Shown piece by piece: positions 32,151-40,748 of a stretch of 64,000 bases of DNA (position 1 is the stretch's first letter; each line of letters starts with the position of its first letter). The translations under genes were made by a program, and so were the position numbers. Where the stretch lies: NCBI GenBank assembly GCA_030583905.1, contig CP129481.1, forward strand, positions 1,798,001 through 1,862,000, given 5' to 3'. Under the pieces are notes generated by a model. That model saw only the letters and a program-made list of their open reading frames with translations. It searched no databases and was not told the origin of the DNA. The DNA comes from Anaerolineales bacterium. GTDB taxonomy: Bacteria > Chloroflexota > Anaerolineae > Anaerolineales > Villigracilaceae.

Positions 32151-33689
32151 TCAAGGGTGGGTGTACCGCACTTTGAACAACCCGCGGACAGAGGAAACAT
32201 ACGCAACGCCCTGCTCTGCGTCCAGCGTGATCGTGCGGATCCACGGTCCCAGATAAAAGGTTTCCACAGGCTCGGAGGTGTTCAGGTCGAACACGGTCAG
32301 CTTGTTGTTTATAAAATTCCCAACCAGCAATAAATTCCGTTTTATATCGAGCGTCATGGTGCGGTCGCCGAGGCTGGTCTTGATGCCCCCCAGATATTCC
32401 AGCGTCTCTGCATCGTAGCGCAGGATGAGCCCTTCCAGCGTGGAAGCCACCAGGATTTCAGAACTTGTTGGAGAAAAGATCAGGCGGTCTGTTCTTGGGC
32501 TTGTAGTTGTCTCCGCTGCGATTTCATGGTTGACCATATTCCACACGGCGAGATACGTATCCTTGAAGGAATTGAAGTACAACACCGGCTTATCCGCATG
32601 GACGGCAATATTGGTCGGCACCCACGGCAGCGGCAGGGTGGCAATGACGTTCCCGCTTTCACGGTCGAACATGATGAGCGGCGTGCCAGTCTCAACGTCC
32701 GCTTCGGATGCGATGAGAATGCTGTCCGTATATTTCTCCCAGACCATCCAAATATCGCCGGGGGAAAGGTCCGGCATGGGCACGGTGCGCAAAGTTTCCA
32801 AGGTCAACGCGTCCATGTAGATCAATTCGCGCGTCTCGGCTTTGTAGGCGTAGATTTCCCGCCGTTCGGGGTTGTATGCGAACCCTTGCGTCTTGCCGAT
32901 ATCCTCCTGCGACCTGCGCGGCGGCTTGCCAATGTCGTTCACATCGAATGCAAGCAGGTAATTCGTCCCGCGCCCGACCGCATACAGCAAACCGTGTTCC
33001 GCGTTCAATTCGATCCAATTAAAATCGCCCTGTGCGAACTTTTCCACTGCCGGGCTCGCATGCAGCCGTTCACCTAATATCAGCACGCGCTGATTGTCGA
33101 ACGGTACCAGTAGGAAGATCCAAAATAACGGCGCGATCATGACGCCGCTTAACCATGACCATTTTTTGATGGGATTCCCCGCCCGGAATTTCTCTGCCAG
33201 CCAAGTAACATACGCCTGCGGAACGACCGCCTCGACCAACCCGACGCCTGCGAGGAACACCAGCGACAATAATCTCCCCGTTGCCACCCGCTTGGAAAGC
33301 CATTCCTGCGGCACGGTGTTCACTGCAAGGAGCGCAGTCACGATTCCCGCCCGCGCCAGCGCATCGCCGGTTTTGAAAAGATAAATGAAGGCAATGACGA
33401 TCCCTGCAAATGCCCCCGCAATGCTCAAGACATATCGAATGGATGGAGAGACTGGCAGCTTCCCCGTCAGCCAGAGACCAAACCCCAGTACCAGCACACA
33501 GCCCAAATACAGAAGGAGGCGCGTCGAGGCGGTGCTGGCAGAGTAGACTGCAAAATCCATCACGCGCCAAAGTTCGACCGTCTTTTCGAGCGCTTCTGCA
33601 ATTTGAAAACGGAACAGGTACATGACCAGCGCCAGGAGCGGCAGGCGCAGGACTGCCCATGCAAATATCCATTTTTGTTGTATGTTCAT
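32151..33689 (-). CDS. Membrane protein with C-terminal beta-propeller
   Basis: 512 aa. The N-terminal 240 residues have six to seven membrane spans. The C-terminal 270 residues form repeated beta blades with the pattern YVTN-like: NYLLAFDVNDIG, ELIYMDALTLETLRTVPMP, LIMFDRESGNVIATLPLP, YLAVWNMVNHE, LILRYDAETLEYLGG, KLTVFDLNTSEPVETFYLG. Function unknown; a surface or periplasmic sensor role is possible. I chose the ATG at 33689, where TATTAT (33696-33701) ends 6 nt upstream, instead of the longer frame to 33845, which overlaps the amidase gene. Confidence 0.8.
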   Translation of the reverse strand: MNIQQKWIFAWAVLRLPLLALVMYLFRFQIAEALEKTVELWRVMDFAVYSASTASTRLLLYLGCVLVLGFGLWLTGKLPVSPSIRYVLSIAGAFAGIVIAFIYLFKTGDALARAGIVTALLAVNTVPQEWLSKRVATGRLLSLVFLAGVGLVEAVVPQAYVTWLAEKFRAGNPIKKWSWLSGVMIAPLFWIFLLVPFDNQRVLILGERLHASPAVEKFAQGDFNWIELNAEHGLLYAVGRGTNYLLAFDVNDIGKPPRRSQEDIGKTQGFAYNPERREIYAYKAETRELIYMDALTLETLRTVPMPDLSPGDIWMVWEKYTDSILIASEADVETGTPLIMFDRESGNVIATLPLPWVPTNIAVHADKPVLYFNSFKDTYLAVWNMVNHEIAAETTTSPRTDRLIFSPTSSEILVASTLEGLILRYDAETLEYLGGIKTSLGDRTMTLDIKRNLLLVGNFINNKLTVFDLNTSEPVETFYLGPWIRTITLDAEQGVAYVSSVRGLFKVRYTHP

Positions 33690-33703
33690 GCGCCGATAAT
33701 AAC

Positions 33704-33732
33704 AGGTGACAGCCATTTCGCGGCTGTCACCT
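33704..33732. terminator. Long hairpin between amidase and beta-propeller genes
   Basis: AGGTGACAGCC (33704-33714), loop of 7, GGCTGTCACCT (33722-33732). The T-rich tract (TTGTTTTTTT) lies on the plus side, so it fits plus-strand termination best, but on minus it separates the amidase stop from the -10 of the next gene. Confidence 0.6.
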
Positions 33733-33754
33733 TGTTTTTTTGGATCTTGGAATT

Positions 33755-35128
33755 TTACGGTACGGCGATCTGTGGTCTCATGGTGTGCCACTCGGTCGCC
33801 TGTTGGTAGGCGTACCCGCTGCGCAGGACGCCCGCCTCGTTCCACGGGCGTGAAACGATCTGCAAGCCGATGGGCAGCCCTACGCTCGAGAACCCGCAGG
33901 GGATCGATAACGCGGGCAGACCGGTCAGGTTGAAGGGGGAGGTGAAACGCGTCAGCATACGGGCGCGTTCGATGGCGTTTTCACCCTCCAGCACGGGGGC
34001 GGTGATGGGGGTCGTGGGAAGTAGAAGCGCATCGAATTGCTCGAACATGATTTCGCATCGTCGTCGCGCTTCGACCTGTATGCGCCTCGCCAGAACGTAC
34101 TCGCTGGATGTGAAGTTTGCGCCCGTTTCCAGCCGCAAGCGGACATCCGCGCCGAACCAGTCGGGATGTTCCTGCATCCGTTCGCGGTGGAACGCGGCAG
34201 CGTCGGCTTGGGTCATCAGCGCATTGGCAGACGCGGCTTCCCGGAGAAAATCCAGGTTGACCTCGGTGACGAGCGCGCCCAGGTCTTCCATCACTTTCGC
34301 CGCCGTGCGGACAGCCTGCAATACTTCCCTGTCCGTTGCTTCCTCAACGAAATCCCCGACGGCGAGAGCCATTTTGCGGTCTTTCATCGTGTCTCGCAAA
34401 TGGCTGGAGTAATCGCCGGGCAGCGTTTTTATGGACGTGGGGTCCTGTTCGTCGTATCCGCCCATGATTTGCAGCATCAGCGCCGCATCTTCGACCCGGC
34501 GGGTGATCGGTCCGGCGTGGTCGAGATTCCACGAAAGCGGCAGGATTCCGCGCAGGCTGACGCGCCCATAGGTGGGCTTGAGTCCCACCACACCGCACAG
34601 CGAGGCGGGGATGCGGATCGAGCCGCCTGTGTCGGTTCCGAGCGCCGCCATGGACATGCCCGTGGCGACTGCGACGGCGCTCCCGCCGGAGGAACCGCCG
34701 GGCGTGCGGGTCATGTCCCAGGGATTGCGGCACGCGCCGAAATGCGGGTTGTTATTGGTGACGCCGAGTGCGATCTCGTGCGTGTTGGTCTTGCCGATGA
34801 TGCGCGCGCCGGCATGCTTGATCTTTTCCACGACCACGGCATCTTCTGAGGGGACATGATCGGCGAAGAACTTCGAGCCGCCGGTGGTGAGGATGCCTTT
34901 TGTGTTGTACAAGTCTTTGACAGCGATGGGAATGCCGAACAGCGGCATACTGCCGTTGCCGGATGCGGATTCGTTTTGATCGGGGCGGATAACAGTGATA
35001 AAGGCGTTAAGCGTCGGGTTGAGGCGCTCGATCTGACGGAGGCAGGTGTCGGTTAGGTCAGAAGCGTCGATCTCACCGCTTTTCATCAGATCGCGCTGTT
35101 CGATTAACGTTAAGGAGTCCAGATTCAT
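33755..35128 (-). CDS. Amidase-signature family hydrolase (GatA-like)
   Basis: 457 aa. The Ser-cisSer-Lys triad is visible: Lys in GIPIAVKDLYNTKG, Ser in RTPGGSSGGSAVAVATGM, and the nucleophile Ser in ALGTDTGGSIRIPAS. Members hydrolyse amides; GatA provides ammonia for Gln-tRNA formation. No gatB or gatC is adjacent, so a stand-alone amidase is more likely than GatA. TATAAT (35137-35142) ends 8 nt before the ATG with no Shine-Dalgarno. Confidence 0.9.
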   Translation of the reverse strand: MNLDSLTLIEQRDLMKSGEIDASDLTDTCLRQIERLNPTLNAFITVIRPDQNESASGNGSMPLFGIPIAVKDLYNTKGILTTGGSKFFADHVPSEDAVVVEKIKHAGARIIGKTNTHEIALGVTNNNPHFGACRNPWDMTRTPGGSSGGSAVAVATGMSMAALGTDTGGSIRIPASLCGVVGLKPTYGRVSLRGILPLSWNLDHAGPITRRVEDAALMLQIMGGYDEQDPTSIKTLPGDYSSHLRDTMKDRKMALAVGDFVEEATDREVLQAVRTAAKVMEDLGALVTEVNLDFLREAASANALMTQADAAAFHRERMQEHPDWFGADVRLRLETGANFTSSEYVLARRIQVEARRRCEIMFEQFDALLLPTTPITAPVLEGENAIERARMLTRFTSPFNLTGLPALSIPCGFSSVGLPIGLQIVSRPWNEAGVLRSGYAYQQATEWHTMRPQIAVP

Positions 35129-35136
35129 ATGATGTA

Positions 35137-35142
35137 ATTATA
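35137..35142 (-). promoter_or_regulatory. -10 box 8 nt before amidase start codon
   Basis: TATAAT on minus followed by TACATCAT and the ATG at 35128. Leaderless type. Confidence 0.5.
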
Positions 35143-35191
35143 TGCAGGGAGATTTTTTTTCTCCATAGCCCTTCCGTACTGATATAAAACC

Positions 35192-35222
35192 ACTCTGTCA
35201 GGAGGCAATCTCCTGACAGAGT
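35192..35222 (-). terminator. Terminator of fhs, 13-bp perfect hairpin
   Basis: ACTCTGTCAGGAG (35192-35204), loop of 5, CTCCTGACAGAGT (35210-35222), followed on minus by GGTTTTATATC. Confidence 0.75.
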
Positions 35223-35250
35223 ATGAAAGGTTTACAGTTTTGTTGGGAGG

Positions 35251-37290
35251 TTAGAACAGACCGAGTACCTTGCCGGTTTTCAGGTCGAGGTCCACATCAT
35301 AGAAGACGGGGCGGGTGGGCAGACCGGGCATGGTGCGCATATCGCCAAGGATGGGATACAGGAAGCCTGCGCCGGCGCTCGCGCGGATCTCGCGCACGGT
35401 GATGCGGAAGCCCGTCGGCGCGCCCTTCTGGGACGCATCGGTGCTGAATGAAAGGTGGGTCTTTGCCATGCAGATCGGCAGTTTGTCGAAGCCGAGGCGG
35501 GTGTAGCGCGCAATTTGCTCGTCCGCTTCGGGAGTGTAATCCACACCGTCGGCGCGGTAGATCTCGGATGCGATGGTCTCGATCTTTTCCTTGATGCTGG
35601 TGGCGTCGAGATCGTACAGGAACTCGAAGTTGCTCGGCTTTTCCGCGGCTTTGACGACCGCCTCTGCCAGTGCCTTCGCGCCTTTGCCGCCGTCCGCCCA
35701 GTGGGTGGAGACGACCGCGTCCATGGCGCCCATCTTGAGCGCGGCTTCGCGGACGAGTTCCACTTCAGCGGGGGTGTCGGTCGCGAAGGAATTGACCGCC
35801 ACGACCACGTTCACGCCGAACTTCAAGGCGTTCTGGATGTGGCGTTCGAGGTTCGCCAAGCCTGCGCGCAGCAGGTCGAGGTTCTCCTCGAGATACTCGT
35901 GGGCAAGCGGTTTGCCCGCCACGACTTTTGGTCCGCCGCCGTGCATTTTTAGCGCGCGGATCGTGGCGACCAGCACCACCACCTGCGGGATCAGACCCGA
36001 ATAGCGGCATTTGATGTTGAAGAATTTTTCCATGCCGATGTCCGCGCCGAAGCCGGATTCGGTGATGACGAAACCGTCCTTGCCGACCAGTTTGAGCGCG
36101 ATCTTGTCCGCGATGATGGAGGATTGTCCGTGCGCGATGTTGGCGAACGGACCGGCATGCACGGTGGCGGGCGTGCCTTCCAGCGTCTGCATCAGGTTGG
36201 GCTTGATGGCGTCCTTCATCAGGACGGTCACCGCGCCAGCCACACCGAGGTCTTCCGCGGTGACGGCTTCGCCTTGCTTGTTGGTGGCGACCACCATGCG
36301 TCCGAAACGGTCACGCATGTCTTCGAGGGAGGAGGTCAGCGCCAGAACCGCCATGATCTCGGAGGCGACGGTGATGTCGTAGCCGGACATGTGCTCGTGC
36401 CCCGCTTCATCCTTGCCCATGCCGACCTTGACTTCGCGCAGGAAGCGGTCGTTGACGTCGATGACGCGCCGCCAGGTAATGGTGGATTCGTCGATGTCGA
36501 GGCGGGCGAAACGGCTGCGCTCTTCGGGCGTCAGGTCGTTGGGATTGGTCTTGTTGATGCCGAGTTTCTTCAAGCGCCGCAGCATGGTGGGTGAGAACTT
36601 GCGGTTGCCTTTCTTGTCCACCGGGCAGAGCGCGTTGAAGAGTTTTTCGTCGTCCTGGTTCTTTTCGTGCATCACGCGCACATCCAGCGCGGCGGCAACG
36701 AGATTATGCGCCGCGGTAATGGCATGGATGTCGCCGGTCAGGTGCAGGTTGAAATCTTCCATCGGGATGATCTGCGAATACCCGCCGCCTGCCGCGCCGC
36801 CCTTGATACCGAAGGTCGGTCCCTGCGAGGGCTGGCGGATGGCGGCAATCACCTTCCTGCCCAAGTGTGCGCCCATCGCCTGCGCAAGACCGACGGTGGT
36901 CGTGGTCTTGCCTTCGCCCAGCGGCGTGGGGGTGATGGCGGTCACGTCGATGTATTTGCCGTTCGGTTTGCTCTTCAGGCGCTCCAGGATCTCAAGTTTG
37001 ATCTTGGCTTTGTACGGTCCAAATAATTCAAGTTCGCTCTCGCGGATGCCGAGTTCGCTGGCGATCTGCATGATCGGCTTGAGTTTTGCGGCTTGCGCGA
37101 TGTCAATATCGGAGGGGACGGGGCGCAGGAGTTTCAGTTTGGTCGGCTTAAAGGCTGTTTTCGCGGGGGCAGCCTTGCGCGCGGTCTTTTTTGCAACAAC
37201 TTTTTTGGTCGCAGCTTTTTTCGCGACGATCTTTTTTGCTTTTGCCTTCGCCTTGGTGGCGTTCTTCTTGGGGGTTGCTTTCGTTGCCAT
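35251..37290 (-). CDS. fhs: Formate-tetrahydrofolate ligase with lysine-rich N-terminal tail
   Basis: 679 aa. The catalytic part (about 55-679) makes 10-formyl-THF from formate, ATP and THF. It has the ATP-binding loop [55 protein letters not shown], and [23 protein letters not shown]. The insert with [15 protein letters not shown] is of the long type seen in C1-THF synthases. The first 50 residues are an Ala/Lys/Thr-rich tail ([20 protein letters not shown] and more) like the tail of bacterial histone H1-like proteins, absent from usual Fhs proteins. The tail is in frame with AAGGAG 5 nt upstream of the ATG, so it is translated. The next gene upstream is isopentenyl phosphate kinase, transcribed the same way. 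Confidence 0.95.
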   Translation of the reverse strand: MATKATPKKNATKAKAKAKKIVAKKAATKKVVAKKTARKAAPAKTAFKPTKLKLLRPVPSDIDIAQAAKLKPIMQIASELGIRESELELFGPYKAKIKLEILERLKSKPNGKYIDVTAITPTPLGEGKTTTTVGLAQAMGAHLGRKVIAAIRQPSQGPTFGIKGGAAGGGYSQIIPMEDFNLHLTGDIHAITAAHNLVAAALDVRVMHEKNQDDEKLFNALCPVDKKGNRKFSPTMLRRLKKLGINKTNPNDLTPEERSRFARLDIDESTITWRRVIDVNDRFLREVKVGMGKDEAGHEHMSGYDITVASEIMAVLALTSSLEDMRDRFGRMVVATNKQGEAVTAEDLGVAGAVTVLMKDAIKPNLMQTLEGTPATVHAGPFANIAHGQSSIIADKIALKLVGKDGFVITESGFGADIGMEKFFNIKCRYSGLIPQVVVLVATIRALKMHGGGPKVVAGKPLAHEYLEENLDLLRAGLANLERHIQNALKFGVNVVVAVNSFATDTPAEVELVREAALKMGAMDAVVSTHWADGGKGAKALAEAVVKAAEKPSNFEFLYDLDATSIKEKIETIASEIYRADGVDYTPEADEQIARYTRLGFDKLPICMAKTHLSFSTDASQKGAPTGFRITVREIRASAGAGFLYPILGDMRTMPGLPTRPVFYDVDLDLKTGKVLGLF

Positions 37291-37310
37291 GGAGTCTCCT
37301 TGAATTATAT

Positions 37311-37339
37311 ATAATGTGCTCGCTCTATTATCTTGACAA
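37311..37339 (-). promoter_or_regulatory. Probable promoter of fhs
   Basis: Minus strand: TTGTCA (37334-37339), 17-nt spacer, CATTAT (37311-37316). A TATAAT closer to the gene (37304-37309) is an alternative -10. Confidence 0.45.
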
Positions 37340-37381
37340 TCAATGAAAAAAGCAAGAGTTTTTCGTCATATTTTTGTCATG

Positions 37382-38182
37382 TCAGGCGGTCAAAAGCGTT
37401 CCCACGTTCCCGCCCTGCAGGGCGCGCGTCAACGCCCCGTGCTCCTCCGCCGAGAAGATCTGCGCGGTCAGGGTCTTGTTGGCTTGGATGAGGGACAGCA
37501 TTTCCTCGACCTTGGCTTTCATCCCGCCGGTGACATCGGTGCTCGCCGAGCCGCCGATGCCCTCGCGCATCCGTTCATAATCGGACAGTTGGATCTGTTT
37601 CACGAGCCTGGTCCTCGCCGGGAAATCCTCCCAGACCCCAGCCTCGATGCCCGCCAATAATATCCGCGCGGGGGAGAACTGTTCGACGAGGAACTTGAAC
37701 ACATCCTCCGTCGAAAGGATCGTGCCGCCCAGCGCCTCATCGAATGCCACATCCCCGTACACGACCGGCAGGAGATGGACGTCCAGCGCTTTGCGTATAG
37801 TCAAAATGTTGTGATGGATGACTTTGCGGTTCTCCGAGATCATTGATGCAGAAGGCGGGAAGGAAACAGCAGGGATGCCCGCCTGCACGAGCGCTTCCAT
37901 CACATGGCGGTTCAACTCCGCCGCCTGAAAGCGGACCTCGGCAAAGCCCAGCCATTGCTCGCGCGTGCGCACGCCTTCGCGCGTGCCGTGTTTTTTCGCG
38001 GCGACGTGTCCGAACGAGCCGGAACCATGCCCGAGGATCAGGAGCAGGTTCGGGTTTGAGTCCAGAACCGTTTTGATCTCCAGCGCCAGGTCTGCCAGTT
38101 TATCCAATCTTGGGGTGAAAGGTTTGTCCTTGTCGGTGATGAGCGATCCGCCCAGTTTGAGGAGCACGATTTCGGTTGTCAT
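37382..38182 (-). CDS. Isopentenyl phosphate kinase (amino-acid kinase fold)
   Basis: 266 aa. N-terminal VLLKLGGSLITDKDKPF and LLILGHGSGSFGHVAAKKHGT, the latter containing the His that defines isopentenyl phosphate kinases; later GGIEAGVWEDFP, IGGSASTDVTGGMKAKV. The enzyme converts isopentenyl phosphate to isopentenyl diphosphate in the alternative mevalonate pathway of archaea and Chloroflexota. A longer frame starting at 38893 overlaps the Thr-Pro repeat gene on the other strand and is not real. No Shine-Dalgarno; TTAAAA ends 8 nt before the ATG. Confidence 0.88.
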   Translation of the reverse strand: MTTEIVLLKLGGSLITDKDKPFTPRLDKLADLALEIKTVLDSNPNLLLILGHGSGSFGHVAAKKHGTREGVRTREQWLGFAEVRFQAAELNRHVMEALVQAGIPAVSFPPSASMISENRKVIHHNILTIRKALDVHLLPVVYGDVAFDEALGGTILSTEDVFKFLVEQFSPARILLAGIEAGVWEDFPARTRLVKQIQLSDYERMREGIGGSASTDVTGGMKAKVEEMLSLIQANKTLTAQIFSAEEHGALTRALQGGNVGTLLTA

Positions 38183-38233
38183 GGTGCAAGTTTTAACACA
38201 GAAACGTGAAAAAGTGTCAGTCGTTTCCAATGC

Positions 38234-38239
38234 TATAAT
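38234..38239 (+). promoter_or_regulatory. -10 box 6 nt before start codon
   Basis: TATAAT, then CGCGTC and the ATG at 38246. No Shine-Dalgarno. Leaderless type. Confidence 0.55.
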
Positions 38240-38245
38240 CGCGTC

Positions 38246-39076
38246 ATGGATATTCGCACAGGTATTATCGTGATCGCCTTGTTCGCCGTGCTGGGGGCGT
38301 ATTTGTCCTTCCGTGCGGCAGTCAAATCCATGCAGGCAGCGCGCAAGTTGTCGTTCTATAGTTTGCGGAAGCGGCATAATGCCAATGCGTGGCGGTTGCT
38401 CCTTTTTGCGCTGTTTTTGGTGGCACTTGCCTTCTGGCTGCCGACGCGCGGCGAGCAGATGGTCTATCGTTATTTCCCGCCCTCGCTCACGCCCTCGCTG
38501 ACCCCGACCATCACGTTGACGCCCACCATCACGTTGACGCCGACCATCACGCTCACGCCCACGCTGACGTTGACGCCCTCCGTGTCGGACACGCCCACGC
38601 TGACCCTGACGCCCTTTTTGCCGAATGCCATCGAGGCGCTGTTCGCTGGTCCGGTGACGCCCAATCCCGAGGCGGTCTTCACGGCGCTGCAGTTTTCGAC
38701 CGAACTGCAGAACGGGGAACCGCTCAACCCCAAGACCGTCTTCGAACTGCCGCTCGATATCCTGTACGGCGGATTCGACTACAACAATACCCGCCCCGGC
38801 GTGCAATGGACGGCGCTCTGGTATCGCAACGGGCAGTTGGTGTGTTATGAGACCGAGCCGTGGCGCGATGAATGGGGCACAGGCGGCATTCAAGGCTACA
38901 CCGAATGCGACGAGCCGATCGGCGGCTGGCAGGCGGGCGAATATGAAGTGGTCATCTTTATGGGATATGAATGGAAGACGGTCGGGCGTTTCCGCGTGCT
39001 GGAGAGTTTGGTCACGCCGACTGCCACGTTGACGCCGACGACTACACCGACGCCAACCCGCACGCCGACGCCGTAA
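38246..39076 (+). CDS. Membrane protein with Thr-Pro-repeat stalk
   Basis: 276 aa. Two spans (about 5-25 and 48-66) flank a basic cytoplasmic loop. A stalk of LTPTIT-type repeats (about 78-128) leads to a compact domain (130-252) with Trp and Tyr residues and two Cys (VCYET, YTECDEP), and the protein ends in TPTPTRTPTP. The layout suggests a surface protein whose repeat spans the cell wall or S-layer and may be glycosylated. Family not recognised. Confidence 0.8.
   Translation: MDIRTGIIVIALFAVLGAYLSFRAAVKSMQAARKLSFYSLRKRHNANAWRLLLFALFLVALAFWLPTRGEQMVYRYFPPSLTPSLTPTITLTPTITLTPTITLTPTLTLTPSVSDTPTLTLTPFLPNAIEALFAGPVTPNPEAVFTALQFSTELQNGEPLNPKTVFELPLDILYGGFDYNNTRPGVQWTALWYRNGQLVCYETEPWRDEWGTGGIQGYTECDEPIGGWQAGEYEVVIFMGYEWKTVGRFRVLESLVTPTATLTPTTTPTPTRTPTP
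38482..38614. repeat. Tandem repeat coding for (LTPTIT)n
   Basis: Imperfect 18-bp units close to ACCATCACGTTGACGCCC, about seven copies, within the Thr-Pro stalk of the gene at 38246. Length may vary between strains. Confidence 0.75.
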
Positions 39077-39218
39077 GACTCACCGTGTTCATCCGCAGTT
39101 TTTCTTCTCAAATCTGCTCGATCTGCGTCATCTGCGGATTAAGGCTTTTCTTTACGAGTTTTGCGGTTCGATTTTGGCATTTGTACGGTAGAGAAAATAA
39201 TCTTCAAAAGGGAAAACC

Positions 39219-39704
39219 ATGACACAAACAGCATTTCAGGAATACTACCCCGATTACTTCGCCCACTGTTACGGATGCGGCAGGCTGAACGAGTTCGGTC
39301 ACCAGATCAAAAGTTATTGGGACGGCGGCGAGTCGGTCTGTCACTTTCAGCCCAAGCCGCATCACATTGCCGTGCCGGGCTATGTCTATGGCGGTCTGCT
39401 TGCCTCGTTGATCGACTGCCACGGCACAGGCACCGCCGCCGCAGCGGGCTACCGCGCCGAAAACCGCGCCATGGACAGCGAGCCGCCGCTCCGTTACCTG
39501 ACCGCCTCCCTGCACGTGGATTATCTCAAGCCCACGCCATTGGGACCGATGCTCGAGATCCGCGCGAAGATCAAAGAAGTGAAGGGACGAAAAGTGGTCG
39601 TGGAGGAATGGATTCAGGTGAACGGCGTGATCACGGTGAAAGGCGAGGTGGTCGCGGTGCAGGTGCCGGAGGAGATGGTCAAGCAGTTGGTGGGACAGGC
39701 GTAG
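39219..39704 (+). CDS. HotDog-fold thioesterase (PaaI/4HBT-like)
   Basis: 161 aa. PGYVYGGLLASLIDCHGTGTAA carries the G..ASLID..G signature of PaaI-type thioesterases, followed by LRYLTASLHVDYLKPTPLG and the strand VVVEEWIQVNG. The N-terminus has CYGCGRLNEFGHQIK, common in this subfamily. It probably hydrolyses acyl-CoA thioesters. The start has AAAAGGGA about 6 nt upstream. Confidence 0.88.
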   Translation: MTQTAFQEYYPDYFAHCYGCGRLNEFGHQIKSYWDGGESVCHFQPKPHHIAVPGYVYGGLLASLIDCHGTGTAAAAGYRAENRAMDSEPPLRYLTASLHVDYLKPTPLGPMLEIRAKIKEVKGRKVVVEEWIQVNGVITVKGEVVAVQVPEEMVKQLVGQA

Positions 39705-39778
39705 TTCGTGAAATAAAGAAGCCCCGCGTGTTCCAGTACCCGTTACGGTGACCGTCCGCGCGAGACAAATTTTATACA

Positions 39779-39812
39779 AGACCTGACAGGTTTCTTAAAA
39801 CCTGTCAGGTCT
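39779..39812. terminator. 15-bp perfect palindrome between convergent genes
   Basis: AGACCTGACAGGTTT (39779-39793), loop CTTA, AAACCTGTCAGGTCT (39798-39812). Lies between the thioesterase and psuG genes and can act on both. Its CTGTCAGG core also occurs in the fhs terminator. Confidence 0.7.
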
Positions 39813-39821
39813 GTGTGTTTA

Positions 39822-40748
39822 TTACAACGCCCACTCCCGTTTGCGCCCGCTCATTTCCCTGGCGATCTCCGCCGCCAGCCGCGCGTTGTTCAACAGCAGG
39901 GCAAGGTTGGCGTTCAATGACTTGCCCTGCGTCAACTCGCCGATGCGCCCAAGCAGGAAGGGAGTCAACGCCTGCCCGTGGATGCCGCTCGCGATCGCCT
40001 CGGCGGAGGCTTTGGCGATGATCGGTTCCATCTCGGACTTTGAAATTGCCTCTGTTTCTGGAATGGGATTCGTCACGAGGATGCCGCTCTTCATGCCGAG
40101 GTTCCAGTGCGCCCTGGCGAAGTCCGCGATCTCTTTGGGTGAATCAAGCCGCGCGCTCACGCCCAATCCGCTTTCGCGGGAATAAAAGGCGGGGAATTCG
40201 TCGGTCCCATAGCCGACCACCGGCACGCCCAGCGTTTCGAGATATTCGAGCGTGGCGGGCAGGTCAAGGATCGCTTTCGCGCCCGCGCACACCACCACGG
40301 TGGGGATCTCCGCCAGCGAACGCAAATCCGTGGAAATATCGAACGCGGATTCTTTATGCACGCCGCCGATCCCGCCGGTGGCGAAGACCTTGATGCCCGC
40401 CATGTTCGCCGCGAACATCGTGCCTGCCACGGTCGTGCCGCCGTCCGCTTGTTTGACGATGGCGGTCGCGAAATCGCGGTGGCTGACCTTCAGCGTGGAG
40501 TCCGCTTCAGAAAGCCGCACCAGTTCCGCGTCGGAGAGTCCGATGCGGATGGTTCCATCCAGCAGGGCGATGGTGGCGGGGATCGCGCCGTGCTCGCGCA
40601 CTTGCGTTTCCATATCCCGCGCCAGTGCCAGGTTTTGCGGGTGCGGAAGTCCGTGCGTGATGACGGTCGATTCGAGTGCGACGATCGGCGCGCCCATGTC
40701 GAGCGCGCGGGTGATCTCGGGCGTGAGTTGGAAGTTGGGATGTTTCAT
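39822..40748 (-). CDS. psuG: Pseudouridine-5'-phosphate glycosidase
   Basis: 308 aa, full length. Family motifs: VALESTVITHGLPHPQN, HGAIPATIALLDGTIRIGL, KVSHRDFATAI, GTTVAGTMFAANMAGIKVFATGGIGGVH and VVCAGAKAILDL, with the catalytic Lys and Asp regions intact. Splits pseudouridine 5'-phosphate into uracil and ribose 5-phosphate. No psuK kinase gene is adjacent. It overlaps the SPFH gene upstream by 4 bp, so it is the last gene of that transcript even though its metabolic role looks unrelated. Confidence 0.93.
   Translation of the reverse strand: MKHPNFQLTPEITRALDMGAPIVALESTVITHGLPHPQNLALARDMETQVREHGAIPATIALLDGTIRIGLSDAELVRLSEADSTLKVSHRDFATAIVKQADGGTTVAGTMFAANMAGIKVFATGGIGGVHKESAFDISTDLRSLAEIPTVVVCAGAKAILDLPATLEYLETLGVPVVGYGTDEFPAFYSRESGLGVSARLDSPKEIADFARAHWNLGMKSGILVTNPIPETEAISKSEMEPIIAKASAEAIASGIHGQALTPFLLGRIGELTQGKSLNANLALLLNNARLAAEIAREMSGRKREWAL

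Noticed and set aside
33755..35128. Calling the amidase GatA of the Glu-tRNA amidotransferase
   Set aside because: The triad fits the whole amidase-signature family and no gatB or gatC gene is adjacent, so the more general name is safer.
38482..38614. CRISPR-like array
   Set aside because: The 18-bp units are contiguous without spacers and keep the reading frame of a Thr-Pro protein.
37382..38893. 503-codon frame on minus reaching far upstream of the isopentenyl phosphate kinase
   Set aside because: The extra part is antisense to the Thr-Pro repeat gene, is rich in Arg/Gln/Gly with no domain, and the kinase homology begins exactly at the ATG at 38182.
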